A stretch of 64,000 bases of DNA, taken from positions 62,159,898-62,223,897 of the forward strand of contig JBAIZL010000006.1 of the NCBI GenBank assembly GCA_036971475.1. The letters run 5' to 3'. The notes under the pieces are model-generated. The model did not search any database. It was not told the origin of the DNA and saw nothing but the letters and a program-made list of their open reading frames with translations. Each line of letters starts with the position of its first letter. Position 1 is the stretch's first letter. The DNA comes from Prosapia bicincta. Lineage: Eukaryota; Arthropoda; Insecta; Hemiptera; Cercopidae. The position numbers and the translations under genes were made by a program. Positions 35,065 to 48,200 of this stretch are shown one piece after another.

Positions 35065-35192
35065 TAGGCTAATGACAGATCACAGACAATTTTTCGTTTT
35101 TAAAACACTCAACGTTTCAAATTTCTTTCCCAAATTTCGAAACATTGAGTGTTTTAAAAAAGCAAAATTGTCTGTGATCTGTCATTAGCCTA
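35065..35192. repeat. 128-bp foldback, 54-bp near-perfect arms
   Basis: Left arm 35065-35118 starts TAGGCTAATGACAGATCAC. Right arm 35139-35192 is its complement with a few mismatches. A 20-bp loop separates them. CGTTTC / GAAAC sits at the inner edge of the arms. No flanking duplication was identified. Confidence 0.9.
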
Positions 35193-35845
35193 TATACAAA
35201 AATTAATAGTTATTAACAGACATTAAATAAAAATATGAATTATTCCTCTATTTAGTTATTTGTCTGTATTTTTATTTATCTTTTCTTTGTTTCTTGGTAA
35301 TACCAATCTTCTTTGTCATTACATTTTAACTGTCAAATGATGGACCTTAATCATTTTAATTTCTAACTGCCGGTTTTCCCCACACAGAATTTCCGATTCT
35401 CTGTACCTCTTGAAAAACAGAATTTCGGAATTGAATAAAAAGGCCGTCTTAGTAAACGTCTTTTATAAAGCTAGATCATTGTACAGAAGTAGTCTATGAA
35501 ATTTTAAATTAAATTAGCTGTACAGAAACTAAAAATTAATCTCTCAGACCCTCTGCTTGTCTCCTTGTTATAAGCTTAAATTTTTTTAAAACTAACTTGA
35601 TATAAATTATAAAATTTAGTTCTCATTAAAATATACTTTCCAAAATTATGCATGTTGTGTCATATGGATAGGGGATCAATTTATTCATAAGTCATTTACT
35701 TGAAATTATTCATATTGGTTACATTTTATAATCATTTAATTAGTATATCTTAAAATATTGTTTTAATAAAGTTTGAAATAAATATAATTTTACATGTGAT
35801 TATTTTACACTTTAAAACATTGTTAAGTATTAATTGACTCTCATT

Positions 35846-36115
35846 TTCCGGTTCAGCTACTAGTTTACACTTTATCATATATGATCTCTTTAACATATCT
35901 GTCTGAAATAATAATTCATGACATAATATCTCTTCAACATATTAATAGTAGGATTCTATACTCAACAAAAAATATCTTTGTATTATACATTGTAATAAAC
36001 ACTATGTTAAATTATGAACTACTAAACATCTTGTGTCCCATTGTCAACCTGATATCACAAAACAGCCGTCCTATTTAAGCAAAAATCAGGTGCTATTATA
36101 GGCAAAGTGCTCTAC
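35846..36115. repeat. Collapsed Penelope-type terminal repeat
   Basis: Contains CAGCTACTAGTTT, TTGTGTCCCATTGTCAACCT, CAAAACAGCCGTCCT and GCTATTATAGGCAAAGTG in the family order. The centre of the palindrome is deleted. Confidence 0.6.
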
Positions 36116-36469
36116 ATTTTTAATATATGTTAAATGTACACTGCCAAATATTTGTTTTGAAATTTAAAATATTTTGAAAACAATGTTTGTCAAAATAATT
36201 TATTAATTTGATTTAGTTTGTAACATATTTCATTAACTGTTGCATTACAATTTTTAAAATATCTGCTTGTTTTTGACTTTGTATTGTAAATTGTACATTT
36301 TTATAACAAAATATTTATTTGATTAAATTTTGTAATAATTTACAAACCTTAAAAATTACTAGCCTGTGTAATAACGGGATAGATTTTACTTGAATGTGAC
36401 AAATATATGAAATTAATTTAACTTTTATTTAAGATACAGTCATTTGAAGAAACAAGTAATCCAAAAATA

Positions 36470-37262
<793 letters not shown>

Positions 37263-37852
37263 AGGTTTAAAAAATGAATTCAACTTAATGGACTAAATAT
37301 AAATATCTAATGAAGTCCTGGATATACCCCAACAGCCTCTTCCTTGATGGATTGTTGATGGGTCTTACAGATTTCTCAGTAATAATAGTGTTGTCTCTCC
37401 AATCTAAGTCAGGACGCATCACTTTCCTCTAGAAAAGCACCTTTCCTGATGTTCTGATTCCTCTGGATCGTCTCCTTTCTGATGTCTTACACCAGGCGTT
37501 AAAAAGTTTAATTTGGGATAGGTTTTAGAGCTTTTACATAGATTAGGCCCTATTTGCAGTAGTATTACTTAAGAATATCGAAAGCCTTAATTATATGTTA
37601 AAATAGGTTCATCGTCACGGCTTAGAGGGTAAGTTTTGATGCGTGCACAATGTTCTTTCTGTCGCAGATGAGGATAATAATACAACTGCTGATCAAGTGA
37701 AATCTCGGGAACTGTTTACGACAAATGTATCTATTTTTCATTTCCCAGTTCGCCCTCTTAAATTTTGATTATATATAGGCGGTTGGGTATTCCATGCTAT
37801 TTATCGCGTCTATGGCCACGTTTTACTAAACTGAACATTGTCTTTTAATTCA

Positions 37853-38260
37853 TTTGCAGTTTTGGCTTTTACATCTTGAGGTTTTTCTAGTATTTACTTA
37901 TTATTCACTTGGCAAAAACTACTACTTTTTGATGGTTCTCAGCAGATGGGATTCTTACTTGGCAATAAACTAAACACAACAGAAAATTCCCAAACGTACA
38001 AAAGTGAACTGTATTACATACCTGACGATAAAACAGACAAACACTATTTTTGAACATATAATTAAGAACTACTTTCTGAACAACACACAACACATAATAC
38101 CAAGATACCACAGATCCGCAATAACATAAACACCTGCAAACAGTCTTTTCTGTAACTCACAGCACTGATATAGTGTGACTTACGTTTGCTGAGAAACATT
38201 AATAAGTAGTGCTTTTCTAGCAAATTAATTATTAAGCAAATATTAAATTATTCATGCTAT
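37853..38260. repeat. Degraded foldback-family copy
   Basis: Starts TTTGCAGTTTTGGC...CATCTTGAGGTTTTT like the copies at 56444 and 60776. TTACTTATTATTCACTTGGC on the left and AATAAGTAGTGCTTTTCTAG on the right are the remaining inverted parts. Confidence 0.5.
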
Positions 38261-39203
38261 CGACTAGCATTTCTTCCTATCGACTACTATATATATCTCA
38301 ATCCGGCAATACCCAAGGTTTTGGACCCTTAATTCCAATTCCCGATTTTGGGAAGATCTCTTAATCATACCTTGAACCTGAACGATTCTTTCAGAATTCC
38401 GTTCCATATATTCGGTGATTTTGAGGAATTTTACTGCTTTAACTCAACTCATTTCGTCGTGTTCCTCTGTGACACATATTTTTGGTTTGTATTTATTATT
38501 AGACCTACTTTTATTTAAATTATGAACTAGAACATTCCAAATTTCTGATAATATGTAAAATGTATTAATCTTTATTAATTGAATGTGGTTAAATGTATTC
38601 TTTGGTGATTTAATATAATTCGTTATTCATATTATTGTAGAAAATTTGCTTAAATTATTTAATTATTAGCGTTTATAATTTTTCTTCAAGTAAAAAGTTT
38701 TAAAATATTTTGACTTCAATATGTTTTGGACAACAACTCAACCGATTGGTATCTCTAGACACATTGCAAATATCAGCTGACCTTTGTCCTTGCATTGTTA
38801 ATCCAGCTGGATAAGTCGTAAAATTAAATTTTTGAAGTGAAAGATTATTATGAAATAATTGAATTTTAAATTAAAATTTAATTCAACATCGAAACTTATT
38901 TGGATTAAAAATAGGTTAATTTTGAAAGCAGTGTTTCGCTACATATGAACAAATGCGAACAAATTATTACAAATATTAATTACAATTATTAAATAATTTG
39001 TTATTACAAATAATGTATGCATTATTGTTAAATAATTATATTAATGATCGAAATACTTGATTCATACACCTGTTCTTATCAATGGTGCCACTATATTTTT
39101 ATTAAGAACTGTTTAGAGAACTGATAAAGATTTTCTCTTATAACTGCTGTAATTTCAAGAGTAAAACACTCAGATCTGAACCCATCTGTGAGTAACTGAA
39201 GCC

Positions 39204-39255
39204 ATGGAAATAAGTTTAAAAAATAAAACCGTTTTAGTGACTGGAGGAGGAGGCG
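39204..39255 (+). CDS. Dcxr: DCXR-type SDR exon 1
   Basis: ATG in the context GCCATGG encodes [17 protein letters not shown], the first beta strand and start of the Gly-rich cofactor motif. It ends in phase 1 at GTAAGT. The start fits the family's short N-terminus. Confidence 0.93.
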
Positions 39256-42200
39256 GTAAGTTTTTAATTTGAATTTTTATTATATTTTTATTGAATATTT
39301 ATTATATTTAAACGTAATTAAATTATTACTTACAAAAAACGTTTTTGAAACTAATTTGTTGTTATATTTTAAAAACACAGTATTTTAGAGTTTTGGTATT
39401 CAATCTAGGTCTTATGTTTATTCATAATATTTCGAGTGAATATCAGAATAAGGCTTAACGCATATTATTTAACGTAATTTCTTAGGACTAAATAGATTCG
39501 TTAAATTTGGATCTAATCAATTTACTCACACTCTACGTGAAGATCATACAATAAATTACTCATTTTTGGAAGTTTTGTCATTTGTTTTAAAATCATTCCT
39601 TTAAAGATTTGTGCAAAACAACTAAAATATACATTTTAACGACAATATTTTACAATTTAACTCGCCCTTTCCAAATTCTAACGCATCCCAACCCTTCACC
39701 CATCCCATCGCTTCACTCGTTCAAACACCTCACACATCCTAAATCCGCACCATTTCAAAGCCTAATCCGCCCAAACGTCTCACCTATACCATTCTAACGC
39801 ATGATTAATCATAAACACCTATTACAATTTCTCTCTCATCCCATCGTCTCACCCGACCTAATCCCTCACTACTCGTCTTTGACGCCTCGCCCTTTTCAAA
39901 GTCTTGCCTTTCTCAACGCCTCACCCATTCCAACACCTCGCCCATCCCAAATCTCCACCATTTCAAAGCCTAACCCATCCAAACGACTCACATATACCAT
40001 TCTAACGCATGAACCATCATAAAATCCTATTCCAATTACTCCTTCATCTCAGGTCTAACACGACCTAATCCCTAATCCATCCAAACTACTTGCCTTTGAC
40101 GACGCCTCGCCCTTCTCAACGCCTCACCCATTCCAACGCCTCACCCATCCCAAATCACCACCATTTCAAAGCCTAACCCATCCAAACGACTCACATATAC
40201 CATTCTAACGCATGAACCATCATAAAATCCTATTCCAATTACTCCTTCATCTCAGGTCTAACACGACCTAACCCCTAATCCATCCAAATTACTTGCCTTT
40301 GACGACGCCTCGCCCTTCTCAACGAGAACGTCTCACCCATTCCAACACCTCACCAATTCCAAATCCTAATCCATCCCAACGCCTCACGTATCCCAAAACC
40401 TCACCACTTCTAAAGCATGAACCATCATAAACGCCTCACTCATCGGAACCTCACACCTATTCCAGTGTCTACCTCATCCCAACGTCTCACTCGTAACAAT
40501 CTCTCATTCATCCCAACTACTTACCCTTTTAAACGCCTTACCCATTTCAAAGTCTATCCCATCCAAAAGCCTCACGCATCCCAACGCCTCATCCATTGGA
40601 ACCCCTCACCACTAACAGCTGGCTTACAATTAATCCTTAACTACCATAACTTCTTATATTTACACCAAATAACCTGACCTTTTTCATATTTACTAAGATA
40701 AAATAAACGCTTTGTTAAAAAAAAAGAAATCCTGATTATTTCTTGTAAACATCTATTGTTGTGATAGCTACTTACATTTTTAAAATATTACTTATAAAAA
40801 CCTGAAATTTTTATTTTAATATTTCTTGCTGGTATCAGTGTGTTTTTGGAAATTATTACTCTAAAGATGGCCGATTAAAACCACGTCTTAGATCATTAGG
40901 AGATAAGTTTTGGCAGCTTGGTAAGGCTCTAAAAACGCTTCAAAAATAGATTTTGTTCAATGTCCCCCAACCTAGACCAATGTGATAAGTTATAACAAAA
41001 AGATATAACCTTCTCAAAAGGGCACCCATATAGAGTTGGTAAGGGGAGGTCACTAGAAGTGAAGGCATTGGATACTAAAAAATTAAGCAGCAAAAAAATC
41101 AAGTTTTAACCTTGTTTAATCTATTACTACTTATAAAGTACTAGGCCACGGTACTTAATGTATGAAGGAAATAAAGACATTTATCTACTTAAGCGTAGGC
41201 TACTTTTTATTTAAAAAAACAATAATATGTAAATATTCACGGAAAACACAAATTTTTGGTATATAAACATTATAGTTATCTCATCTACAATTCATCAATT
41301 TTTAAAATAATTTTCTCAAAAAAACCACTGGTCTGTAGGCCTATATGACGCTTGGATATGTTTTTGTTTTTTTAAAGCTAGGGGTAATCTAGGGGGCTTG
41401 GCCCCTTGCCTCCGGGTATGGGCGTCATTGCCTTTTAACAAAGAAAGTGAGATGGGATTCTCTCAATTTTACTCCCCAAACATAAAATATTTATATAAAT
41501 TTTGTTACACTCCTCTCAGTTATTTTTTGCTATAAACAACCCCAACGTTGTGGAAGCCACTGTGAAGTAATCAAGTTGTAATCTATTAGAAGCGTTGTTT
41601 CATCCACTGTGTTCTGTCAGGTATTGGGAGAGAGGTGTGCAAAGCTCTGTTCAAATGTGGAGCCAAGGTAGTGACTATATGCTTGGACGGCCCCGGTCTA
41701 GCGACTCTGTCCAAGGAGTGTCCTGGGATAGCGACCGCCACTTTGGACATCGCCAAGGACTGGAACGAGACGCGAAGAGTGGTGGAGAGCTTCGGCCACT
41801 TTGACGGGCTAGTCAACAACGCTGGCGTGGCTATCAACGCGCCGTTTGTTGACGTCACAGAGCAAAGTTTTGATAAGTATGTTTTTTATAAATTAATAAG
41901 AAATGAACACGTTGTTGATACACTACCCATTAACTTACCTGTAAGTACCCATTAACTTACCTGTAAGTACCCATTAACTTACCTGTAAGTACCCATTAAC
42001 TTACCTGTAAGTACCCATTAACTTACCTGTAAGTACCCATTAAGTTACCTGTAAGTACCCATTAAATTACCTGTAAGTACCCATTAACTTACCTGTAAGT
42101 ACCCATTAACTTACCTGTAAGTACCCATTAACTTACCATTATTATATTTATTATAACACTTTTTAAAGTTTTTATTCAAGTTCTTGTACAAAACTCTTAG

Positions 42201-45200
42201 ACCTTTCATGGAACTTTTCCTTACCTATAGCCGTGTGTGTGAACATTTCCAAGATGCAGGCTTCATTGGAGTAGGTTAAATTTAGGTAAAGGAACATAAA
42301 TTTACCCACCTTCCTTTTACTCGTCTTCGAATAACGTTTTTATTGAAGTAAAAATTTCTGTAGCAACGTCGACGCCTAGAAAAATTTATTGGATGGATAT
42401 AAACATACAATTTCACGTCAGTTTAATAGCGTAAGTATAAATTTCGTCAGGTTACGCTGCCAGTCGTCTCAAAGTGAATTAAATGATAACATATGATTTC
42501 ATATATATCAACTAATTTTAGGTTATATGTTATGTTGTAAAATAACTTTTTTAATACGTAGGTTGTGTTACATTATTTATTGAACGTTGTTAAGGAAAAA
42601 GTTTTTAAATAATTTTTATCAGTTAATAAATATATTAATTGATTTAAATTCTCATAAATCTTAATACAATGAATTCAACATAACGATAATAATAGGTTAT
42701 GTATTTTTAATCAAATTTTTTAAAAGAAAACATTCTTATGCGCATCTGATACTTTTTAAGTACTGATTTTAATTGGATTTGTTGAAATAATTTGTATTCA
42801 GTAAAGACCTTATACATGTTTTTTTGTTACTTACATTATTTCATTACTAACTATAATAAATATTAGTCTTTATTAAATGCGTTCTTCAAATAAATATATA
42901 AAAACTGAATAAAAAATGTACAAATTCATATTTTCGCGATTTTCGTTGAACATTTTGCACAAATATTACCTTTAGTTTGTTATTTGTAGTTTAAATTTTG
43001 GTGTTAAATATAAACAAATCTGTATGGGTAATATTATACCAAATGTTTAGGCAATTTCTCATTACGCAAAATTAAATGTTTTTTTCAATGCAAAATTTCT
43101 GAAGACGTGGCTATACATGTTTTCACTTTTGTCGGCCCTCCCCCTAGTGTCATAACCAAATTTTATTTATTTTTGACACAGCTTTATTCTTAGTACGTTT
43201 TCAAGTATTTAGACATCCACTACAGTGTTCCAGGAGCTTGTGGCCTTTAAATTTCTGCGGTTTCCTTAACTTTCTTTTGTCTCCAGTTAGATTTTGCCTC
43301 TATAATCTCTCTTGTTTACTCCTTTTCTGTGTCGTTCCGGCAGTTCCATCCTTTCATTTCTCTTCTTTTCTCCATTAACACCAGTACTCTTTACGTTTGG
43401 CCGTCCATGGTTTGCTCCATGGTACTATCTCTTTTCAGGACTGAGACGTTAGGAAGGTACAAGTGTAAAGAATATATATTGTAAAAGATTTATCTATGCA
43501 AATTCCCTTTTTTCAAAAACCAAATTTATGTTATGTTAAAACATTTGTGCGACAATTCCTATGACATTGATTATTAATTTCAACGATTACTTTATCTCTA
43601 TCGTGGAATTATTATTATCAAGAAGAGTCATTGACAGAGAGGTAAGAAGAGATAACGACAAGCCTTAGAAATAATAAACAAGTACTTTATCTCTGCAAGT
43701 TTCTTATCGCAACTATTTAAAAATTCATAACGCTTATGAAAATTTAATTTATCTAAAACTTTAATATGTCCTCTTTTTATCTACAAATAATTTTGAAACA
43801 TAAAAGTAAAATAAAAACAGCAAGCTACTCAAATACAGTGCGTTAGATGAAAACTAAAATAATAATAGAAAATTAAATGCAATAATAATCTCTTAGATAG
43901 ACTGAATATGGTTTATATTTACAATTATAAAGTAGGTAAGACAATATAGTGAAAACGTAAGCTGGGGCTTTGAGTGCTTAAAATATATTTATAATTTTCA
44001 ATTCCTTTCAATTCCATAATCTCTTTTTGTATATATCCTGTCCAAATTTTTAGTCGTTAATAAAATATGTTTTTATTTAACCACTCAAGTTCAAATACAT
44101 TTTTTTAAAAATTTGTAAATGGTAACAACTGATGCTAATACAGTTTTTTCAAATATTAATTAAATTTATTGAAATAATTCAAGTTTTATATTGGAGAAAA
44201 ATCATTCAGAAAAGAGGCAAGGTTTGCAATATTGTTGTTACGTTCTATTTGACTTAAAATAAATGATAACATATGATTTCATAAAACAGCTGATTTTATG
44301 TTATAGGTTATGGGGTAGAACAGCTGTTTTAACGCATAAGTTGTGTTACTTTATTTATAGTGATTGTAATTATTTCATACAAAGTAACTAAAATAAAATT
44401 TTTCTTTGTTGATCTAAGTAGGAATTGACTTATAAATATTTTGGTTTATATTACTTGTTATGAATATAAAACATAAAATACACACACAATGACATCATTA
44501 GCAAACAGTGCGCTTGTACAGATGAACAAATCATAGATTAGTACCACACAACAGACACAACCCACAACAACAAATCAAACAGCGGACACAGAATGTAGTT
44601 CTGGCTTACTTATAGAAAGGAGTTTGCCTTTTACAGTACAGATGTAATAACATTGACTCGTACTCCACTAAGATGTATTACAAAGGACAGTAAAGCTGTC
44701 TTAAGCTACGCGCGCACTAGTTCGGCATGGCAAGGATAGGCCGCCGACGCGGGAAATTTAAAAAATGAATAACCTTGAATCAAATATGTATGCGTTCACT
44801 TACGGCTGGCCGGGCAGGGTTTCCCCACCTTCTGCCGTTTTAAAAAGTCGGAGATAAAGAACTTCAGGACATTTCCGAACGGATGACTCATCGGCACAAC
44901 TCATGAATGTTTGCTACTATTTCATTCTGTATACAGGTTTTAAAATTGTGCTAAACGTGGAAAACTTTATACATTATTTGGCATATAAAACACTTCTGGT
45001 CTTCAGAATGTCTATACAGAATAAATAGTATGTTTAGCGTATTAAAAAAAAGTCTGAAAACTCAATCAGCTTAAATAATAATATTTACAGTGAATATGTG
45101 AAACTATAAACTCATGATGATGTGTTCACTCGCACAAATGTTTTTGTTGAATAAAAATACGGTTGATTCGTGAGTCAAGAATACTCATGTTCAGCAACGT

Positions 45201-48200
45201 TTCGACAACTATATTGTTGTCCTCATTCAGGCATACAAGTACAATAGACAACATTAACTATAATGTCTAAAAAATTCAAATACAAAATTAATATATGATG
45301 AATAACATTACAATGTACATTCAAGTTATTAATACTAATAAATTAACATAACAAATAACACAAATAATCAAATTAAATTATTAAAATCACACTATAATTT
45401 TCGCTAACAAAAAGATATTAATGTAAGGTCACGTACCTAAAGTAGGGATACTCCATAAAAAAGTATAAACCCGTTTCATTACTTTGTTTTAGTCATAGTA
45501 AGTAATTATATTATTTAACGAAAATACAAACATTTACACTAGCTAACAGAAAGTATCAGTACCACAACTATTTATACGGAACGGAAGAAAAATTTTATAC
45601 GAAAAGAAAACTGTGTTAGTACTTGACAAAGACTGCATCAACTCTAATTTGTTTTATTTTAAATTCTTCCATTTAAGGTAGCAAACCTTAAATATTGGTT
45701 AAACTGTGAACATATTTAAAACATAACCTCAATGTGGGGTCTATCAACATACTCCTAGCTCTAACTGATTGTACAAAACGTTCGGAGTTCAGTTTTATGT
45801 CATTTATTTTACCAATCGTGTTTATTTTGCAACCATTTTTGTGATTCAATTTTTCCTTTTCATATGTTATCCAAACAATAGTATAAACAAAAAACGCAAT
45901 TTCAAGGGCACGAACCAAATTTAGTCGCTGAAAGTAACCAATTTTCGTTTTGAAAACATATTTTCATGGTTAAAATACACTTTCATCAAATAACTCTTCT
46001 CGAATTATGGTATAGTGTTAAACTACATTATCTTGTAGCTACAAAGCGTCCGGTCAGGACAGATTTGGTTAAGCAATATAAAGTTAAAATTTCCTACGTA
46101 CTCTAAGGCTAGGCGCACATGAGATTGAAAATAATCGGAACGCCGAGTTAGTTTTCATTCTTTTTGATACCTATCGGAGTTTCAGTGCAAATGAGATAGA
46201 GTTTCAGCGCGCGTCATTTCAATCCTATCTTTTTGATAGTTATTTGCCATGTAGGGGACTGACTTCACTCTATGTTGTTTCTTCTACGAGATGGATCAAA
46301 AACAAGTGCAAGTTTACAAAAAGAAAGTAGTTTTTTCGTTCTTAGCGTACAACTGTTTGTTTTCTCTTGCTTCTTGTGTAGTTGTCCTTGATGTTCTTCC
46401 ATTTAATTGTGAGCTTTTTAACTGGAACAAAAATTTTTTTTTTTTGTTATTTTTTGTAACTAATATATATATGATAATAATATTATATTATGATAGGCCT
46501 CAGATATTGCCAAAAACTACTGTAATCAAACTTGTTTGCTGGTCGTCTACGTTAAATGGAAATGTTGATAGAGTGTATTGTCCATTAATACTTTTTAGCG
46601 AATTTTTGAAAAAATCGCTGATAGATTTAATTACTAAATATATAATATTTAGTAATTAATTAAAATGAATAGTAATTATTAAAAATTAATATTTCAAACT
46701 ATAAATGTAAATAAGTCCTCATTGATTTTAATAACAAATTATCAATCTTATAAATATTAGGCCAAAGATTAATGTCAATCGGTTATTAATTCATATTTAA
46801 AAGGTAAACATATAAATAGCATATAAAAGTAGCCTATAGCAAACGTGAGCTTTGTAGGTTCAAATGTGAAAGCTTTGTAAAGTAACCTACAGTACATTTT
46901 TATTTCTAGGAATGCGGATCTGTAAAATACAGAAACATTTCCGATATATGTGTTCTATTTATGTCGATAACGGCTCTATTTTAATAAATAAACAAGTAAT
47001 AATGGTTTGGAGACCAGAAAGTTATTCCTCTAATTAAACACACATCTATATAAAGAAATTTTTGTCACTTAGAAACTACTTCTATTTATAAAAAGTTATT
47101 TTTACATTCTTAGTCTGGCTCTTACTGAAGCATTTTTTTAAGTTATAGAGGACCATATGTTAGTCCCAAATTTTACAGTTCGTTTGCTACTTTTGTCACC
47201 TGCACGTTTACCTACCCCTTCTTCACAAGTTGCTAATTTCTTACTAAACCCCTTACAAACTCGATGTGTGTTCTATGAACTTTCTATTTATCTATGTTCG
47301 TTTTGTAAATAATTTATGGGTTTCGTGTATTGCTATTGTTAAATTAGTCATGTTGTGTCTTCTTAACAACAAAAGTTGAACATATAAAAAATTAGAGTTT
47401 GTTTTTGCAAATTTCTCAATGAAAATAGCCAAAAATATAAATCTATACATTTTTAATTAAGTTTTCATATGTCAATTTGAAGAACGTAATATTTAAATTC
47501 TAATATTTACCGTAGGTAATAATAAAATATTGTAATAATCCAAAATATTCATAAGATGCTTACGGAATACAAATAGTTTTAACAAAATCAATTGATATCA
47601 GTTTTTAAGAATTGTCAGACATAGGGGATGTTTTCACTTGAAAAATTGCATTAAAAAGTTGAATATTATCGTTATATTGAATTATTTGTATTGAGATTTA
47701 TCACAATTTAAATAAATACATATACTAATTAACTGATTAAAACTATGTATTAATACATTTTTTCCTTTGCAATGTTGAATAAATAATGTATCATTACCTA
47801 TATGTTAAAATAGCTGTTCTTAAACATAACCTATAACTCAAAATCAGTTTTTACCTCAAAAGAGTGAATTAAAAATATGGAAAACTATTTTAGTTACCTA
47901 TTTGAAAAATTTAAATTTCGTGTCTGTTATTATTTTGGTTTTATTACGATATGTATTTGAAGTCAGTGTTTTCACTTAAGCTCTTTCCGTTGTGCACTCT
48001 TATAGTATTCATAAGGCTGAATAACCTCGCCTCTAATTGGGCTTTTGGACCATCCTAAGAAATAAGTTTTCTTCAAAAGTTATTTAATCATGTTTCATGA
48101 CGGTCCGTATAATATTGCAAATCTACATTAGAAAACAAAATAAGGTGATGCAATACATATTTTAGGATAGTTACGTATAGTACCTGACCATGGAGAGAAT

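Noticed and set aside
39609..40677. Plus-strand Ser/Pro/Thr-rich ORFs
   Set aside because: Composition artefacts of the C-rich minisatellite in DCXR intron 1.
41925..42137. CRISPR-like regular array
   Set aside because: Units are contiguous 22-bp tandem repeats with no unique spacers, in a eukaryotic intron.
46291..46659. 122-codon ORF as a Harbinger transposase
   Set aside because: Only the first 20 residues are suggestive; the remainder is hydrophobic AT-driven sequence and no right element end was found.
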